Below are positions 47,311 to 59,368 of a stretch of 64,000 nt of DNA, piece by piece (positions within the stretch are counted from its first letter, which is position 1; every line of letters begins with the position of its first letter). A program made the translations under genes and the position numbers. The notes beneath the pieces are model-generated. The model did not search any database. It saw only the letters and a list, made by a program, of their open reading frames with translations, and was not told where the DNA came from. This DNA comes from Plasmopara viticola (taxonomy: Eukaryota; Oomycota; Peronosporomycetes; Peronosporales; Peronosporaceae): assembly GCA_001695595.3 (NCBI GenBank), contig MBPM02000001.1, positions 1,674,001 to 1,738,000 on the forward strand. Reading direction: 5' to 3'.

Positions 47311-50300
47311 ATTCTTCACGATATAAATTGGCTTTCATTCTAAACGAAAAGGTCTTAAATCACCTATATAGGCAGCGTGTGGTGCTCCTTTGTTCGGAGA
47401 TCCTGTTTTTTTTTGAAAGAATGCTTTCCGAACATATTTGTTCTTAATTTCCGCCACATAAAGAAGTTAGGGGTGAGATTGATGTCGTGTCGGTCACAAT
47501 CGTTTGCCTCACAAGGCAATGACTCTCAAAACAAGGATAGTGTGTGATCATTGATTCCTTTTCCGTTGTAAAAGCAAGAAATGGCGTAGCATAAGAGCCA
47601 AATTGTCACTAATTTTCGATGCTAAAAGTATATTCACAAAGACATACTTCAAGGAAGGACGTGTTCGGGTAAACTTTGCATGATGCTCACTTTGGTAGAT
47701 GGCTACTGCCGTAGCTAGATGAAGTAGTCCCTCTCGGCAATTCGGAAGGCTGACAGTGTAGCATAAGAGAAGTAGGTGATAATACAAGGACTATCGACCG
47801 CCATAGCGACATTCGACCGTTTAACTACAAAACTATTCAAAATTGACGCTCTTTGGTCTGAAAATGTTCGAACACTGCATTTGTCCAGATTCGCTCTGAA
47901 GAAGATCAATAAAATACGAAGGTCCATTGTTATAACGCAAATTTTGAGATGATAAAGATCAACAAAGTATGTCCCAGCGCCAACAAAGGTTTCTTTGCAG
48001 CAAAACAGATTAAAATACATGCAACTTTGTAAGCAGGGCTATTTCGTAAGCAGCCATGAAGTTCAATTAGGCCATAAAAGCAAAAGCCACTTTGTTTCGA
48101 CGTACATCATGTCTTCTAAGAAATTAAAGGAAGTGGTCTGATCTAGCCAGCTAATCGTACAAGTATAGTGCTGGCTGTACAGGTCTCATAATGCCTCCGT
48201 CAAATATATTAATATATATATATATTGTGGTATTCAAAGAGACAGCACCAGAATGCTTTTGATAACATCAAAATCAGTCTTCAGTGAGAATATTATTTGG
48301 CGTCGCCGAACGAAACAAAGCCATTAAGTATTTCTTTCGAGCGCTTCGGATGTTACCATGCGAGATTGATTTGCATTAACAAAAGATTATTCGACCTGAT
48401 GTATGCACTTATAAAGTTTTGAGTAATCCCTTTGAATTCGACGCCCACTGTGGTGTATGCATACCATACAGACCTGCAAACGGCGATAAGTATGGCCACT
48501 TATCCAAAGAATGACAAAATGATTGTTTCTTTGTGGGTTAAGCTTCCATAAAGAGTACAAGTCTGGTAATTAAATATGCTTGCCGAAACGGCTTCAAGCA
48601 AGCCAAATTGTGAGTTGGCTCATACCAGCAGATTTAATAGCTATATTGACGATAGTATTCATCACGACATGCTTATCAATGCCAATTTCGTGCAGTCTTT
48701 TTCGGAGGTGATTTTCGGCAGCGACAACAGCTGCATCGTTATGAGTAGGAAGCAATCTTCTCCATTAGAATGTGGAAATCGCAGATTTAGTTTGATTGTT
48801 GCTCCAAACGACGAAGACATAAAGAACGATACATTATCCTATAGACATAAAGAACGATACATTATCCTATAGTTAGTTTTCGGACTAAAAGGGCAAACGT
48901 CTACTAACACGTTGTTCTTTAATCTTATGTCAATATTAGGGCTTCAAATATACAAGCCGATGACCGAGTATTTGGGGACTTGTGAGAATTACCAGTGGAT
49001 AATTTACAGAGCCCGTCAGTATCGGTGGACTGTTAGAAAACCAAGAGCCTCGATAAAATGTCTAGCTTGCCGAAGGTCAATAACCTTTTACTATATGATG
49101 CAGGGGTTCCCACTATTTTTACAACTCGGGAATGATAAACGTTGTCGCTTCTGTATGAAGCTGTGTCTGATGTGCACTACCTGCATTTGACATCATCTTC
49201 TCCCAGTAAAATTGGAAAACAAAAGATGGTAGCTTTTGGAAGCGAGCGTGGTTATGTTCGATAAGTACTGGGGGTTTGTCGCTGCATGCTATATGAAGCT
49301 GCTTAAAGTATTGAAGTATCACTTGCCAATGTCAACAGCAGACTACTTCCGATCAGATAGTAAGAAAAATAAGATCCACCATGTGCATAAAATCACACTT
49401 CGTATTATGCGCGCTGAGCGCCTCAGCGTGAATTGATACCGTTATTAGCCTTGAGCCTTTTGCATTAACGAACTAATCCCATTCTATAATTTTAGTAGGT
49501 TTTAAACGTATGCGTGCTTCGAAGATAAGTTGGGGAAGGCCCAAAATGTTTTTAAGTGTCTCCTGTTTGGAGTCATTCTTTTGGAATAGCAATTGTCTGA
49601 CTTCGAAAATAATTGAAGCAATTTCATAATGGCAAAGATTGCAATTGCCATTAAGCAAAACAACTCTGTGGACAAGCATAAAAGATGCAATTATAAAACG
49701 TTATCAGGAGTAATGTTGGAACCACAAGGCAGAAATTTTATGGTTTTGACGAGCAAAATAAATTATCGGAACCCTTCGGTCCTGGAAATCATGAGTCGAT
49801 GTACACTATCGATATATCCAAATAACTTCGGCGCGACCAACATTTTCTATGATATGTCTCATAAATCAAGTGATCCCCGGGACTCTGAGTCTAAGTTATC
49901 TCTCGAACCTCATCCAAGCAATGCCTCTGCGCTCGATCTTATCATTACAGGTCGGTTACATTACCGCCGTATTGACTATAAGTTTAAAGCTCCAACGTGC
50001 ACTATGAATGCCAATCGTGCAACTTTCTCATGCGATTGAGGACATCATGCGGAGTCTGATCATCTATGAGGCTCGTGGTGGTACAAACTTTTTATCTTCT
50101 TCTCAAGACCTTAAAAAACCTTGAAAGATGCAGTTTGACCGCCAAGGTCAGGCTTAACATTAATCTTATGCACATGCATGCGGCCGCGTGCTAGCGCTAT
50201 GTGCTTGGTTCGAGCGCGTGTGTGGGTTTACTCCAACTGTACTCCAATGTGCTTCCAAAAGAATCCGCATTTGATTAAATTTTGGTCGTTGTTTTCGTTT

Positions 50301-51462
50301 TCAGGTTGCAACGACCGCGACGCACTCTGTGCAGCGGGATATTCTTGTCTATACAAAAAGCTCTAAGCGCCCACCAAAACGCCTCTGCTTCACAGTGCAC
50401 TTTTTAGTGAATAACTATCACTTTATTGGTAAAGGGTCATAACGATGACTGGACAAGCTGCAACCAAATGAATAAATTAATCGGCGATGACCAAACAAAT
50501 TCTGAAGAAAGCTGCCTCAGCTATTAAAGGTGCCTTTTTTGCCTTAAATTCGGCCTTTGTGCCTAAGAGTTCGCTTGTAACAAAGGCATCGCCTGTGTTG
50601 TGAGCAGTGAGCCTTGAATTGCTCACCCGTCAAAGGCAAGAATAGCTCTGGATACCCTAATAGTTCACCATGATGGTTGATTGCTCTACCTCACCTGATT
50701 TAGCAGACAACGTTGTCTATGCAAGATGAGCGCTGTGAGTCTTCATCAAGCCATCACCTGACTTCTCAATCGCTTAGGCTGCGAAGACGCCTCAGCTAAT
50801 GACAATGTCATCTAAACAATCATATAATCTCATCTATCTCCTATTGAATAAAAGATAGGTCTTAATGGAGAAAACTGTGGTGGCGTGGTCACTGTTCAAA
50901 AAATAAATCCCAAGATCAGGCTAAGCGTTACACATATAGCTCACAATCGCAATGCAAATTCACCTGCTGGTGGCAAAAGTGGGTGTACGGGCCATTGCAT
51001 AAATCCAATTTCTTGTAAAACATGGTGGCTATCCATGTAAAAGAGTCTTAGAATATAGTATTTTTGTGCTCGAAAGCCACCATTTTGCAGATACCAAATT
51101 TTAAAGATTCTCTGCTTACATTGCACAAATTTAAATCTTGTAAATGATGAATTACAGGTAAGACCAAATTATTCGATTATATCAAATTTCAGCTTGTTTT
51201 CTCAAAAGCGAGGAAGTGAATAGTCCCTAATCAAGAAATCGTACATCTTCCCGCACACTTTGTCTGTGAAAAGTGCTGTGTATTTCCATCGTACGGACAA
51301 GTCCTTACAAGTTATGTTCTAAGAATTGCGGATAAGTTGCAATCTTTTGACAGAAAAATTGATACCAAACAATTGCTTAAGTATACAAAATTTGATCGGT
51401 AGCTAGAAAATTAAAAATTGTGGACAATCGATAAATTTAAGTAATTTACCCTTATAGAGGGA
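47311..51462. other. gene-poor region with small simple repeats
   Basis: About 4.1 kb without a supportable gene. Contents: a TA-rich microsatellite at about 48204-48226; a perfect 28-bp tandem duplication (48815-48842 and 48843-48870) starting AGACATAAAGAACGATACAT; a frame at 49629-50039 (136 residues) with no recognised domain; and pyrimidine- and purine-biased AT-rich DNA elsewhere. Confidence 0.45.
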
Positions 51463-51478
51463 CCTCATATTGCATTCA
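51463..51478 (+). promoter_or_regulatory. candidate oomycete core promoter (initiator plus flanking element)
   Basis: CCTCATATTGCATTCA agrees at 12 of 16 positions with the oomycete core promoter consensus GCTCATTYYNCAWTTT as I remember it. It ends 13 bp upstream of the ATG of the 2OG oxygenase gene, which would give a very short 5' leader. The match is suggestive, not conclusive. Confidence 0.35.
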
Positions 51479-51491
51479 TGTCGTAGGCTTC

Positions 51492-52982
51492 ATGACCACA
51501 ATATGTGAAGCACGGCTGCTGTTGCATCAATTGACACAGTTTAAAGATGCAAGTGAGGCCTTGACACGTTTATTCAAGGGATTTTCACGACAGGATACTA
51601 GGCGTTGCGCTATACTACTGCAGCTTTTGCATTGGCAGAGTACACCCGCTTCCAGTAGCCTTCCAAAGGTATTGCACGACGTAAGATCCAGTGAGGACGG
51701 TCTTGAATCAACAGTGCGAAGTGACATGGAGTTGACGGTGCTAGGAAAACCAGCCCTTCAATTTGCCACCGCCATCTACGACGAAGACCTCGCCTTGTTG
51801 ATTTGGTCGGGATTTATTGAGTTTCACGTGCGGTATCCAGAGTTCGATCTGACGCGTCAAGTGCTCGACAATTCGGCAGATTCGCTCGGGTATTCAGCTC
51901 TCCATTATGCCGTAGAGTCTCAAATGGATACATTCTTACGTGCAGTATGCAGCGAGCTCGAGCAAAACAAGACGGAATTGGTGGTTAGCCGAGTGGTTAC
52001 GCAAGATGTGACGCTACCGATCAACACGGCCCAAACCATGGGTAAAAATATTGTCAGCGGCGGGTGCTCGCTGCTTCATCTTGCAGCTAAAAAAGGGGAT
52101 TTACAAATGGTCAAGCTTCTAATCGCCCCACCGATGTGCATGGATCCGAAAAATTTACGTGACTGGGACGATAACTCACCAGCACGAGTGGCAGCGATTC
52201 ATGGCCATGATGAAGTAGCGGCTTTTCTAGAGGTGCGGACGTGTTGCTAGATTTAACGTGCTTAAGACACTTAATTGGTTAATCCTTGTTTAATTCCAAA
52301 GAACATTACGGGTGAAGCCCCTTTGAGTGCTTTAGACGTTTGTAAGGAGCGCTTAAAACGCGAGAAAAGAGCGACTGAGCGCTATTTGACAAATTTAGAG
52401 CCTCACGAGTCGATGCGAGAACCCATAGTGTTTTTAAACATCTGGACTGTTAAAGAAACTAGGCTTATTTGTAAGGAAGTGAACCGAGTGGCTGCAGAGC
52501 GTGGCTGGTGCAAGGAACGCCACACATCTTTTCAAACGACAGACATGCCATGCTACCAAGTTGCAGCAATATACTCTTGGGTTCGCTCGACATTAGCTGA
52601 CCGACTATTTCCTCAAATCGCAAAGCGCTTTAACTTGTTGAAGACGCAGCAATTACTCTTTCGCGACCTCTTTTTTGTCAAGTACGAGGCGCGTCGTGGT
52701 GAACGCTCGGATCTCGCTCTTCATCGCGATGGATCCGTCTTGTCCTTCAACGTACTGCTTAATTCAGCGGATGACTTCACCGGAGGTGGCACATATTTTG
52801 ATGCCTTGCAGCGCACGGTGCATGTAACCCAAGGCAATGCGGTAGTACACAGCGGAAAAGTCCTTCACGGTGGATCACCTGTGCTCACAGGCCTGCGCCA
52901 AATTCTTGTGGGCTTCCTTGACATTGCAGACTGTGGGCACGGCGTGATCGCTACAAGCGGTGAAATTGAATGCCTTCGATAG
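51492..52982 (+). CDS. ankyrin-repeat 2-oxoglutarate/Fe(II) dioxygenase (prolyl hydroxylase-like)
   Basis: Two exons (51492-52232 and 52302-52982) join in phase to 473 residues. The N-terminal half has ankyrin-type helices (SALHYAVESQMDTFLRAV, SLLHLAAKKGDLQMVKLLI, PARVAAIHGHDEVAAFLE). The C-terminal half is a double-stranded beta-helix oxygenase domain: iron ligands H388 and D390 in ALHRDGS, distal H436 in VLHGG, and R446 in GLRQILVGF to bind 2-oxoglutarate; GGGTYFDAL lies between. Such enzymes hydroxylate proline, lysine or other side chains using O2 and 2-oxoglutarate. The ankyrin part may select protein substrates, which is inference. No signal peptide is apparent, so the protein is probably cytosolic or nuclear. 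Its last 32 bp overlap the end of the TRP-like gene on the other strand. Confidence 0.85.
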
Positions 52983-55900
52983 GGGTGTCCCCTTCAAGCA
53001 CGTAAAGCCGTGTGCACCAGTACTTTTCATCATACACGTCGTTATCGAGAGACGTTTGAATCGAAAGAGTTGCTTTAGCCTCCATTGCACAATGTAAGAC
53101 AAGAACAAGACGAGACAATAACTTGTTTATAACGTACCCGCTCAAGCTCAAAAAAGAGTAAGCGATCTTCCCAAATCTTGTCATAAGTATTCCCCATCAT
53201 CTGGATCCGCAAAACAAGTCAATTTGAAACCAATCTGTACTATTTCAAGACAGACTTACCGCAACCAGGAGGTTTAGTAGCATAATTGTGCCAATGACTA
53301 CAAATGCAATAAAGAGGAAAATGGCAAGCAATCCACCTTCGTTAATACTGTCCCAATCCCACGAGCCGAGACTAATATTAAATGTAGTCGTGACAGCGGA
53401 AATATAGCTTTTGCATCCTTCCAACTAACATGTACATGAAGCATTCAGTTATACAAACCAAGACTACAACCATTTTACACGTCACCTGTAATATGAAAAA
53501 TGCAAATGCGAAGCCGCCTAAGAACACGCAAAAGACCATGACGAATACCGAAATGTCGGAAAACATCTACAAAATTGCATCGGAGCAACACATTGATGAG
53601 TATCTCTGTCTAGCAGTTCAAGATGGTCACCCTACTTTTGCAATCATCCGAACAAATGGACCAAGAATTCTTGTGCCTCGTGCAAATTGAATCCATTTTA
53701 TAAAGATTTGTGGCCCCACGATGCTCATCAAGGTGATGCGAAAATTATACTTTCGTCGAATTTGACAAGAGTAAAGTGACTCTTGATGCACAATGAGGTC
53801 GAAATCACGACGATCAAATTCTGCTTGCCAACAAGAACGTGTCAGCGGAAAAAGATGCAATACGAGTTTTTGCAATGGCTTTCTATCTGAACCTGGAAAA
53901 ACAAGCTCAATCACTTCAGCAACTAGCAAAAGCCATACGCACGTGATTTGCACCAAGTCAAATCCATTCCAGCCGTCTCGAAGGTAAACGCGAAGACTTC
54001 CACACTCACGATATGCTTGATACTACAAAGTAGTAAAGTTAGGACGGAGAATGTGCTACATGTGTAGCCAGCAAAACGTACCTCTTGTATGGTATACTTT
54101 GCATTGATTACGGTGTAGATAGCTCGAGCTAGGTCACGCACGTATTCCATGCGACCAACTTGCTCAGTAATGATACTACGGCGGTAGCCTCCGATCGGCA
54201 TTCCAATATACGTATCACCTACGTGCAAGTACCTAGGAACCACACCCGTTCAAGTCTCGGCCAAAGGGTTCCCACAGAAAGTTTAGACAGCAAACGTACG
54301 TAGCAATGAAAACTGCGACGAAGTACACAAAATAGACTTTAAACTCAGATCGAAAGGTTTGTCGCGTAAAGGAATCCCATCTGAAAAACATAAAACGTAG
54401 TCAGCAATTGCCACTTTCAGTAGACGTATAGATTATCGTACTTGTGGTCCAATAAATGCCGAAACCAGGGGTGAAAAATGAGCTTCTTACTCTCTGTCTG
54501 TGAAATTTCAGTCGCATTAGCTGGACACATGGTGTAGCTTCACAGCCGTAGAGTAGGCTTACCTTGACAATCATCCTAAATGTTGGGCAGTGGTGACCAC
54601 AAAACTCTGCGTGATCGTACACGTATTCGTACAATATGCCTCTTGGCTCGCGAACAATTCCCTCCTTGTATCCAACTTCATGTTCAGTCACTGTGAATAC
54701 GTGCTGAACGCTTAGTACAGTTCTCACGCGGCGCACAACTTTCGAAACTTTTTTCGAGAATTTTTCCAAACGGGCGAAAATCCGTGCAATTGAACCCTCT
54801 TGGCGCTTTCGCCGAGGCGAGCGGCCTTTTTCCTGGCCTTTCATCTGTACAATCAGAGCATCCCGCTTTTCCTGTGGCGTGTGCAACCCATTTCTCACTG
54901 TCCAGCGCTGATTGCGCTCACGTACATGCTTCAGCATACTGCATCGGAACAATGGGGTTCGAAAGGAATTCATTGCCAAAACGGCAGCCTCGGGAACATT
55001 TTGAATCAAGAGGTGAAACAGCTTGCCTCTTTCGTGCAGCTTTCGAGCTTTATTCAATTCGTAAACAGACACATGCTCCGAAATCACGAGGATGATGAGC
55101 GTTTTCGACGGTAGAATCGAGCTTCCTGGCGCGGATCGGAAGAACACAATATCGCGATGATTTTTAGAGCACAAGAAGGGGGAGTTCAACAAAAAGTCTA
55201 CTGTCGATAGATTGCTGCCATTCGTAGCGCCAGTAGCCTCATGCTGAGAATTTGATCTTCCAATCGCAATTTCCGGGGATACGGCTGCGCTGATTCCAGT
55301 CAATAAATGGTGAGTTTTGGCGACGGGTGGGCGCTTGTGCTGTACTTTTGCTTCTGTACGAAAGCTTGGCAAAGGAGGCACTTGAGCTATCGCTTTACCG
55401 GATGGAGATTCCACAAACGTTCCCCGTAAAATTGTTCCATTAAATGTCGTGAACATAACATAACGAGATATGCGTACATCCGCGTGATTTTCGACAAGAT
55501 GAAGACAGACTCCATGACGCTGACTCGCTATGGCAAAATGTAGGCTACAATAATGAACATAAAATACTGATTACCAGTTAAGAGGTCAAAATCGAATATA
55601 CTTACGGTGTTTCGCCGGATTTGTTTTGAGCATTTATATTGGCCCCGTTAGCCAGCAGCAGTTTGCACAGAGTGAGGTGTCCCCCTTCGGCAGCGTAGTG
55701 CAATGGGGTATTCCCAGCTGCGTCTTTCGAGAGGACAAGTGGGTGGCCGCAAATCTGTACAAGATCTTGTAGAGAAATGGCATCATGGTGCAGGCGATCA
55801 ATCGAGACAGAAAATCGGGCAAACGGGACCCCAATCTCTGCTATTCGTGCGCGCATATTCGGATCTGACTCGCTCACTAGTCGTTTTGCCTTGCGCATCT

Positions 55901-56764
55901 CTAAAACGAGTTCCAGTAAGTGACACAATTGCACTAAGCTGTACTTTTGATATGGAGAATCCATCGGGTGTTCATTCCAGTGCTTAAAAAGCTCTCGACT
56001 TAATTCCGTGTATCCCCGTTGTGTAGCAGCATGCATGATTGTAAACCTACAGAAGAATAATTATTGATACACTGTATACACAAAGAGACATATCAAATTG
56101 CATACTTGGCGACACCATGCGGCTGCAAGAGATCAAGTCCGTCATTTGCCTCATTCTTTAAAATCCGTAGGATTTTGGGAAGATTGGGACCTGCAAGACG
56201 CAGTACGCCACTTTCAGTGGTTATAGGGCCAGGTACTAGTGGCAGACACTGGCAGCATTCTTCAAACAAAAGTTTGCTTTGTAAAGCAAGGTGATGTTCA
56301 TCTCGTCTCTCTAGCAGTTGATGCATTCGATAGTATCTTCGCATCGCTCGATTAAGCGTGTCGGTTACCCAACCCTGAGGTCGCTCGTCTTGCCCACGAC
56401 GAAGTTGCTTTGCCAGGTATTTTGTAAAGGAAATGGCACCTTGGTGCTTTCGAGTCGAATCTTTAATCCTCACTGGTTGCGGATTGATATGCGGACGATT
56501 TCGATCAATCTCATGCTTTATAACAAGACGTGGAGGGCGCTTTCGTACGTTTTCTAAGATGATCTGCCTGTGCTGCCTCTTCTTGTGAGCTCTCGTCTCC
56601 TGCTCGAAAAATCGTACAACTCAGATTGACTACAAAGCACTTAAAGCAATATGCCTTACTTTCACATGAGCTCGATACGCCTGCAGCATTTCCTGACGCC
56701 TACTTGCGGCATCGTGGTCCATTATAGGAGTGACACAAGCCTTTCTAGAGTCGGAGGACACCAT
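52951..56764 (-). CDS. ankyrin-repeat TRP-like cation channel, twelve exons
   Basis: Minus-strand exons: 56764-56660, 56599-56106, 56046-55606, 55544-54598, 54520-54442, 54380-54300, 54232-54082, 54022-53636, 53566-53486, 53424-53260, 53200-53138, 53079-52951; together 1040 residues in phase. Ankyrin repeats precede the membrane part ([40 protein letters not shown]). Six-helix channel landmarks follow: [21 protein letters not shown]1 [16 protein letters not shown]3 [21 protein letters not shown]4-S5 [18 protein letters not shown]5 [20 protein letters not shown], pore region [14 protein letters not shown]6 [19 protein letters not shown], then [12 protein letters not shown] as in TRP proteins after S6. 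It is probably a non-selective or calcium channel of the plasma or endomembrane; the gating signal is unknown. The exon 4 donor (gtcacc) and last acceptor (ggag) are weak, so those junctions are less sure. Confidence 0.82.
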
Positions 56765-56907
56765 TCCAACTCAAGATCGAAAATATTGGTAGTTGTAATG
56801 TTGAAGCTGTGTTATTGACCTCAATATATGAGTATTTTATTTATAGCACATAATATATGAATAGTACTTGGCATAGTACTGCAGCATATTCATTTGTAAT
56901 GTTTTTA

Positions 56908-59232
56908 CTACATTTGGTCGTCGTCAAGATCAGACTCGTTAATTTTGTCAATGGCTGCCTTGATCTGGTTGTTGTCCTTGGGGTGAAACTGGAGTGCCAA
57001 AGTGAAATACTTCATCGCTTCTTCGATTCTACCAAGCTTCTTGGCCACCTTGCCCATCATAAAGTACACAGAAGACTCACGCGGCGCGAAATTCTTGACG
57101 ACGTGGAGCTCCTTTAGCGCCTCGTGGTATCGCTGGAGCGTAATCAGGACGTTGGCACGCTGGAAGCGAGCTTGGGGATTGAGTGGCTGCAAGTCGGCGG
57201 CGAGTGCAAGCGTGGTAAGCGCTTCATCATATCGATGCGTGGCGTGATGAACCATACCAAGAAAACAGTGTAACAGCGAGCTTTTTGGATTAATTTCCAG
57301 AGCACGCTTAAAATGATATTCGGCAAACTCAAATTTTTCCTGCCGGTAAAAGATGGTGCCCAAACCGTACCAGGCATTGTAATGCCGCGAATCGGTACGA
57401 ATGGCATGCCGGTAGCAGTTTACCGCCTTTTCAAAATTCTCGTTGGCAACGTACTCGTGCCCCGAGAGTGTGTACGCATATGTAAATGAAGAGTCCAGTT
57501 GAATTGCCTGGTATGCAACAGATACACGTCAATAAAAGTAATGGCCTTCCAGCAAGCTATTAATCCAAATACCCGCTGAAAGAAGGTCAAAGCTATGTCG
57601 TGCTCTTTTTGCAAGCTAAAACAGTTTCCAGCAACACACCAGGCCTCACACGAAAGCTTATCAAAGTCGGTGGCTTGTTGAGCAAGATACGAAAGCTCCA
57701 CTTCCTTCTTGAGATGCCACAATGTTGTTGAGTACAAGTCAAGGCCTTCCATTCGATGCGGCTCTACTTTGTATAAATCACAAAACACCTCTTGTGCTTG
57801 CACATAATTAGCCATTTCAAAATAAGCACGCCCAAATTGCTGCTGGGCCCAACCGGACGAACGCTGAGAGGCAGGAAGCAGCTCCAGCATATCTAGAGCT
57901 TCTTGACACAAGTACATGCTCATCTTATGATAGATCGAGCCAAATGAGCCGAGCAAACGTAGCAGATCACGCCGACCATCCACTGTATTAGGAGATTCTA
58001 CGTCACGAGTAGAGCCAGCTGCCAGTGTCTTGTCTTGATACGTTCGCTGAATGGGAAACGAAGGTGTTGAAGAACCTTGTGACAATTTGGGTGTGTTCTT
58101 TCAAATGCACAACAATCAGAAAATAAATCAACAAAATGCGTTTGACTTCAAAGCAACTACTTCAATACCAATGGGGACTCGTCAAAGTCAGCAGGAGAAA
58201 AGGCCAACCTTGCGTTGACTTGGAAATTTTCGTCACTGTCTACAAGGGGTCGTCGGTAAGCTTTTCTTAGCTGCGTAGGTGTTTTAATGTCTTCTACTCG
58301 AGGCTTCTTTACGACAGTTGTGCTGTACGCGGACTTGCTACTGTCGCCTTCCGTTTTTGGTGTCGTACAATCTAAAGGTTTAGACGTGTTAAGCCCTGAT
58401 AAAAGTGAGCTTTTAGACGTAACAAGACCAAGATGGAGTGGAAATTCCTGTGCATCAGCCAAGCGATCCTCAGCATTATTATCGCCTTCATTGCCGAAGA
58501 ATCGTCTGCTTTGCATAGTGCAACCACTTGAAGTGTTATTTTCCTCATCCGCATGGTCCACGCTAAAAAACTGCGAAGCCTCGAGATTACTTCCGAGCTC
58601 GCAGAGCTCCTCGTACGCCGACCACATAAATGGGTCCATTTCCAAGCTAACAGAATCGACCAAACACGAGCCAAAACGTTAGTACGTAGTCACAAACAGC
58701 GCAAGTGGTAATTTAACAACACCTCTTTACGAAACAAGCTACAGCCTGTTGTCTTCTGTTGCCACGTCTGCAAACTCTGCCCAGCAAATAAAGTCCAGCA
58801 GATCCTGCCGGTACATTTTTCATCGTATCCAAGTCGTCAACATGAAAATTTTCGCCGCCCAGCAACGCATTCTCGGTCTCGATTAATTGGTTTAGCTGGA
58901 AGCAACAGCACGCCAGCAAGTAGCGATTTTCGGCCCGCGTTGCACCACTGAGTATTGCCGCTGCCTGAGCTGCTTGTCCTTTGCGAAAATAGCACGTGGC
59001 CAACAGCAACGCGTTTTCTTCGCTTGGATGCTGTTAAAATTGATAACAAAAAAGTCAAAGCGCCATCGTTGAAACAGCTGTAGCGTAGCATATACTGCGC
59101 CACAATCTCTCGCATAGCAATACTTACATGCGCAACGAGCCGTTCTGCCAGAAAAAGTGCATTGTCGTACACATGAGTGTTTAAGTAGTGGTGTACCTGG
59201 TCGACAAGTGCAACCTCCATGGCCGTAGCCAT
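56908..59232 (-). CDS. CDC27: anaphase-promoting complex subunit 3 (CDC27)
   Basis: Five minus-strand exons (59232-59128, 59030-58723, 58646-58169, 58097-57573, 57507-56908) join in phase to 671 residues. An N-terminal TPR block (NALFLAERLVAH, EENALLLATCYFRKGQAAQA, RYLLACCCFQLNQLIETENA) is followed by a Ser/Thr-rich linker, then C-terminal TPRs that closely track CDC27 (AIQLDSSFTYAYTLSGHEYV, YNAWYGLGTIFYRQEKFEFA, HYHFKRALEINPKSS-like element). CDC27/APC3 is a homodimeric scaffold of the APC/C ubiquitin ligase and binds the IR tails of the activators CDC20 and CDH1. It drives mitotic exit in the nucleus. The linker is shorter than in human CDC27, so total length is below the animal protein. 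The gene is head-to-head with the RGG/FoP gene. Confidence 0.93.
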
Positions 59233-59368
59233 CGCGCTGTCCGGTCGGTTTTAAATCGGAAATTTAAGTGCAACTTTACTATAGAGCAACTTTGAAAAAA
59301 TTCACTCTGCAAAGCCAAAACATTTACAGAAAGTCGCTCCAGCCATAGCAATTCATTCCCGAGAAATT
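59233..59368. promoter_or_regulatory. 136-bp divergent promoter of CDC27 and the CHTOP-like gene
   Basis: The two start codons are separated by only 136 bp, so both promoters and 5' leaders must fit here. A TTCACTCTGCAAAG on the plus strand (about 59300-59313) resembles an oomycete initiator (TCAYTYY) but its flank is poor. Confidence 0.5.

Noticed and set aside
47548..48020. Minus-strand frames as a transposase or RT relic
   Set aside because: No motif order or catalytic residues could be recognised.
49629..50039. 136-residue plus-strand frame as a gene, possibly an effector
   Set aside because: There is no signal peptide, no RxLR-dEER motif and no recognisable domain; the flanks are gene-poor.
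54541..54600. Short 43-nt intron (gtaagc to ccag) in TRP exon 4
   Set aside because: It is shorter than the other introns in the window and breaks the frame of the next exon; an upstream donor (gtcacc) restores the frame that gives [12 protein letters not shown].
54784..55114. Plus-strand frames of about 100 residues
   Set aside because: They are antisense to exon 4 of the TRP-like gene.
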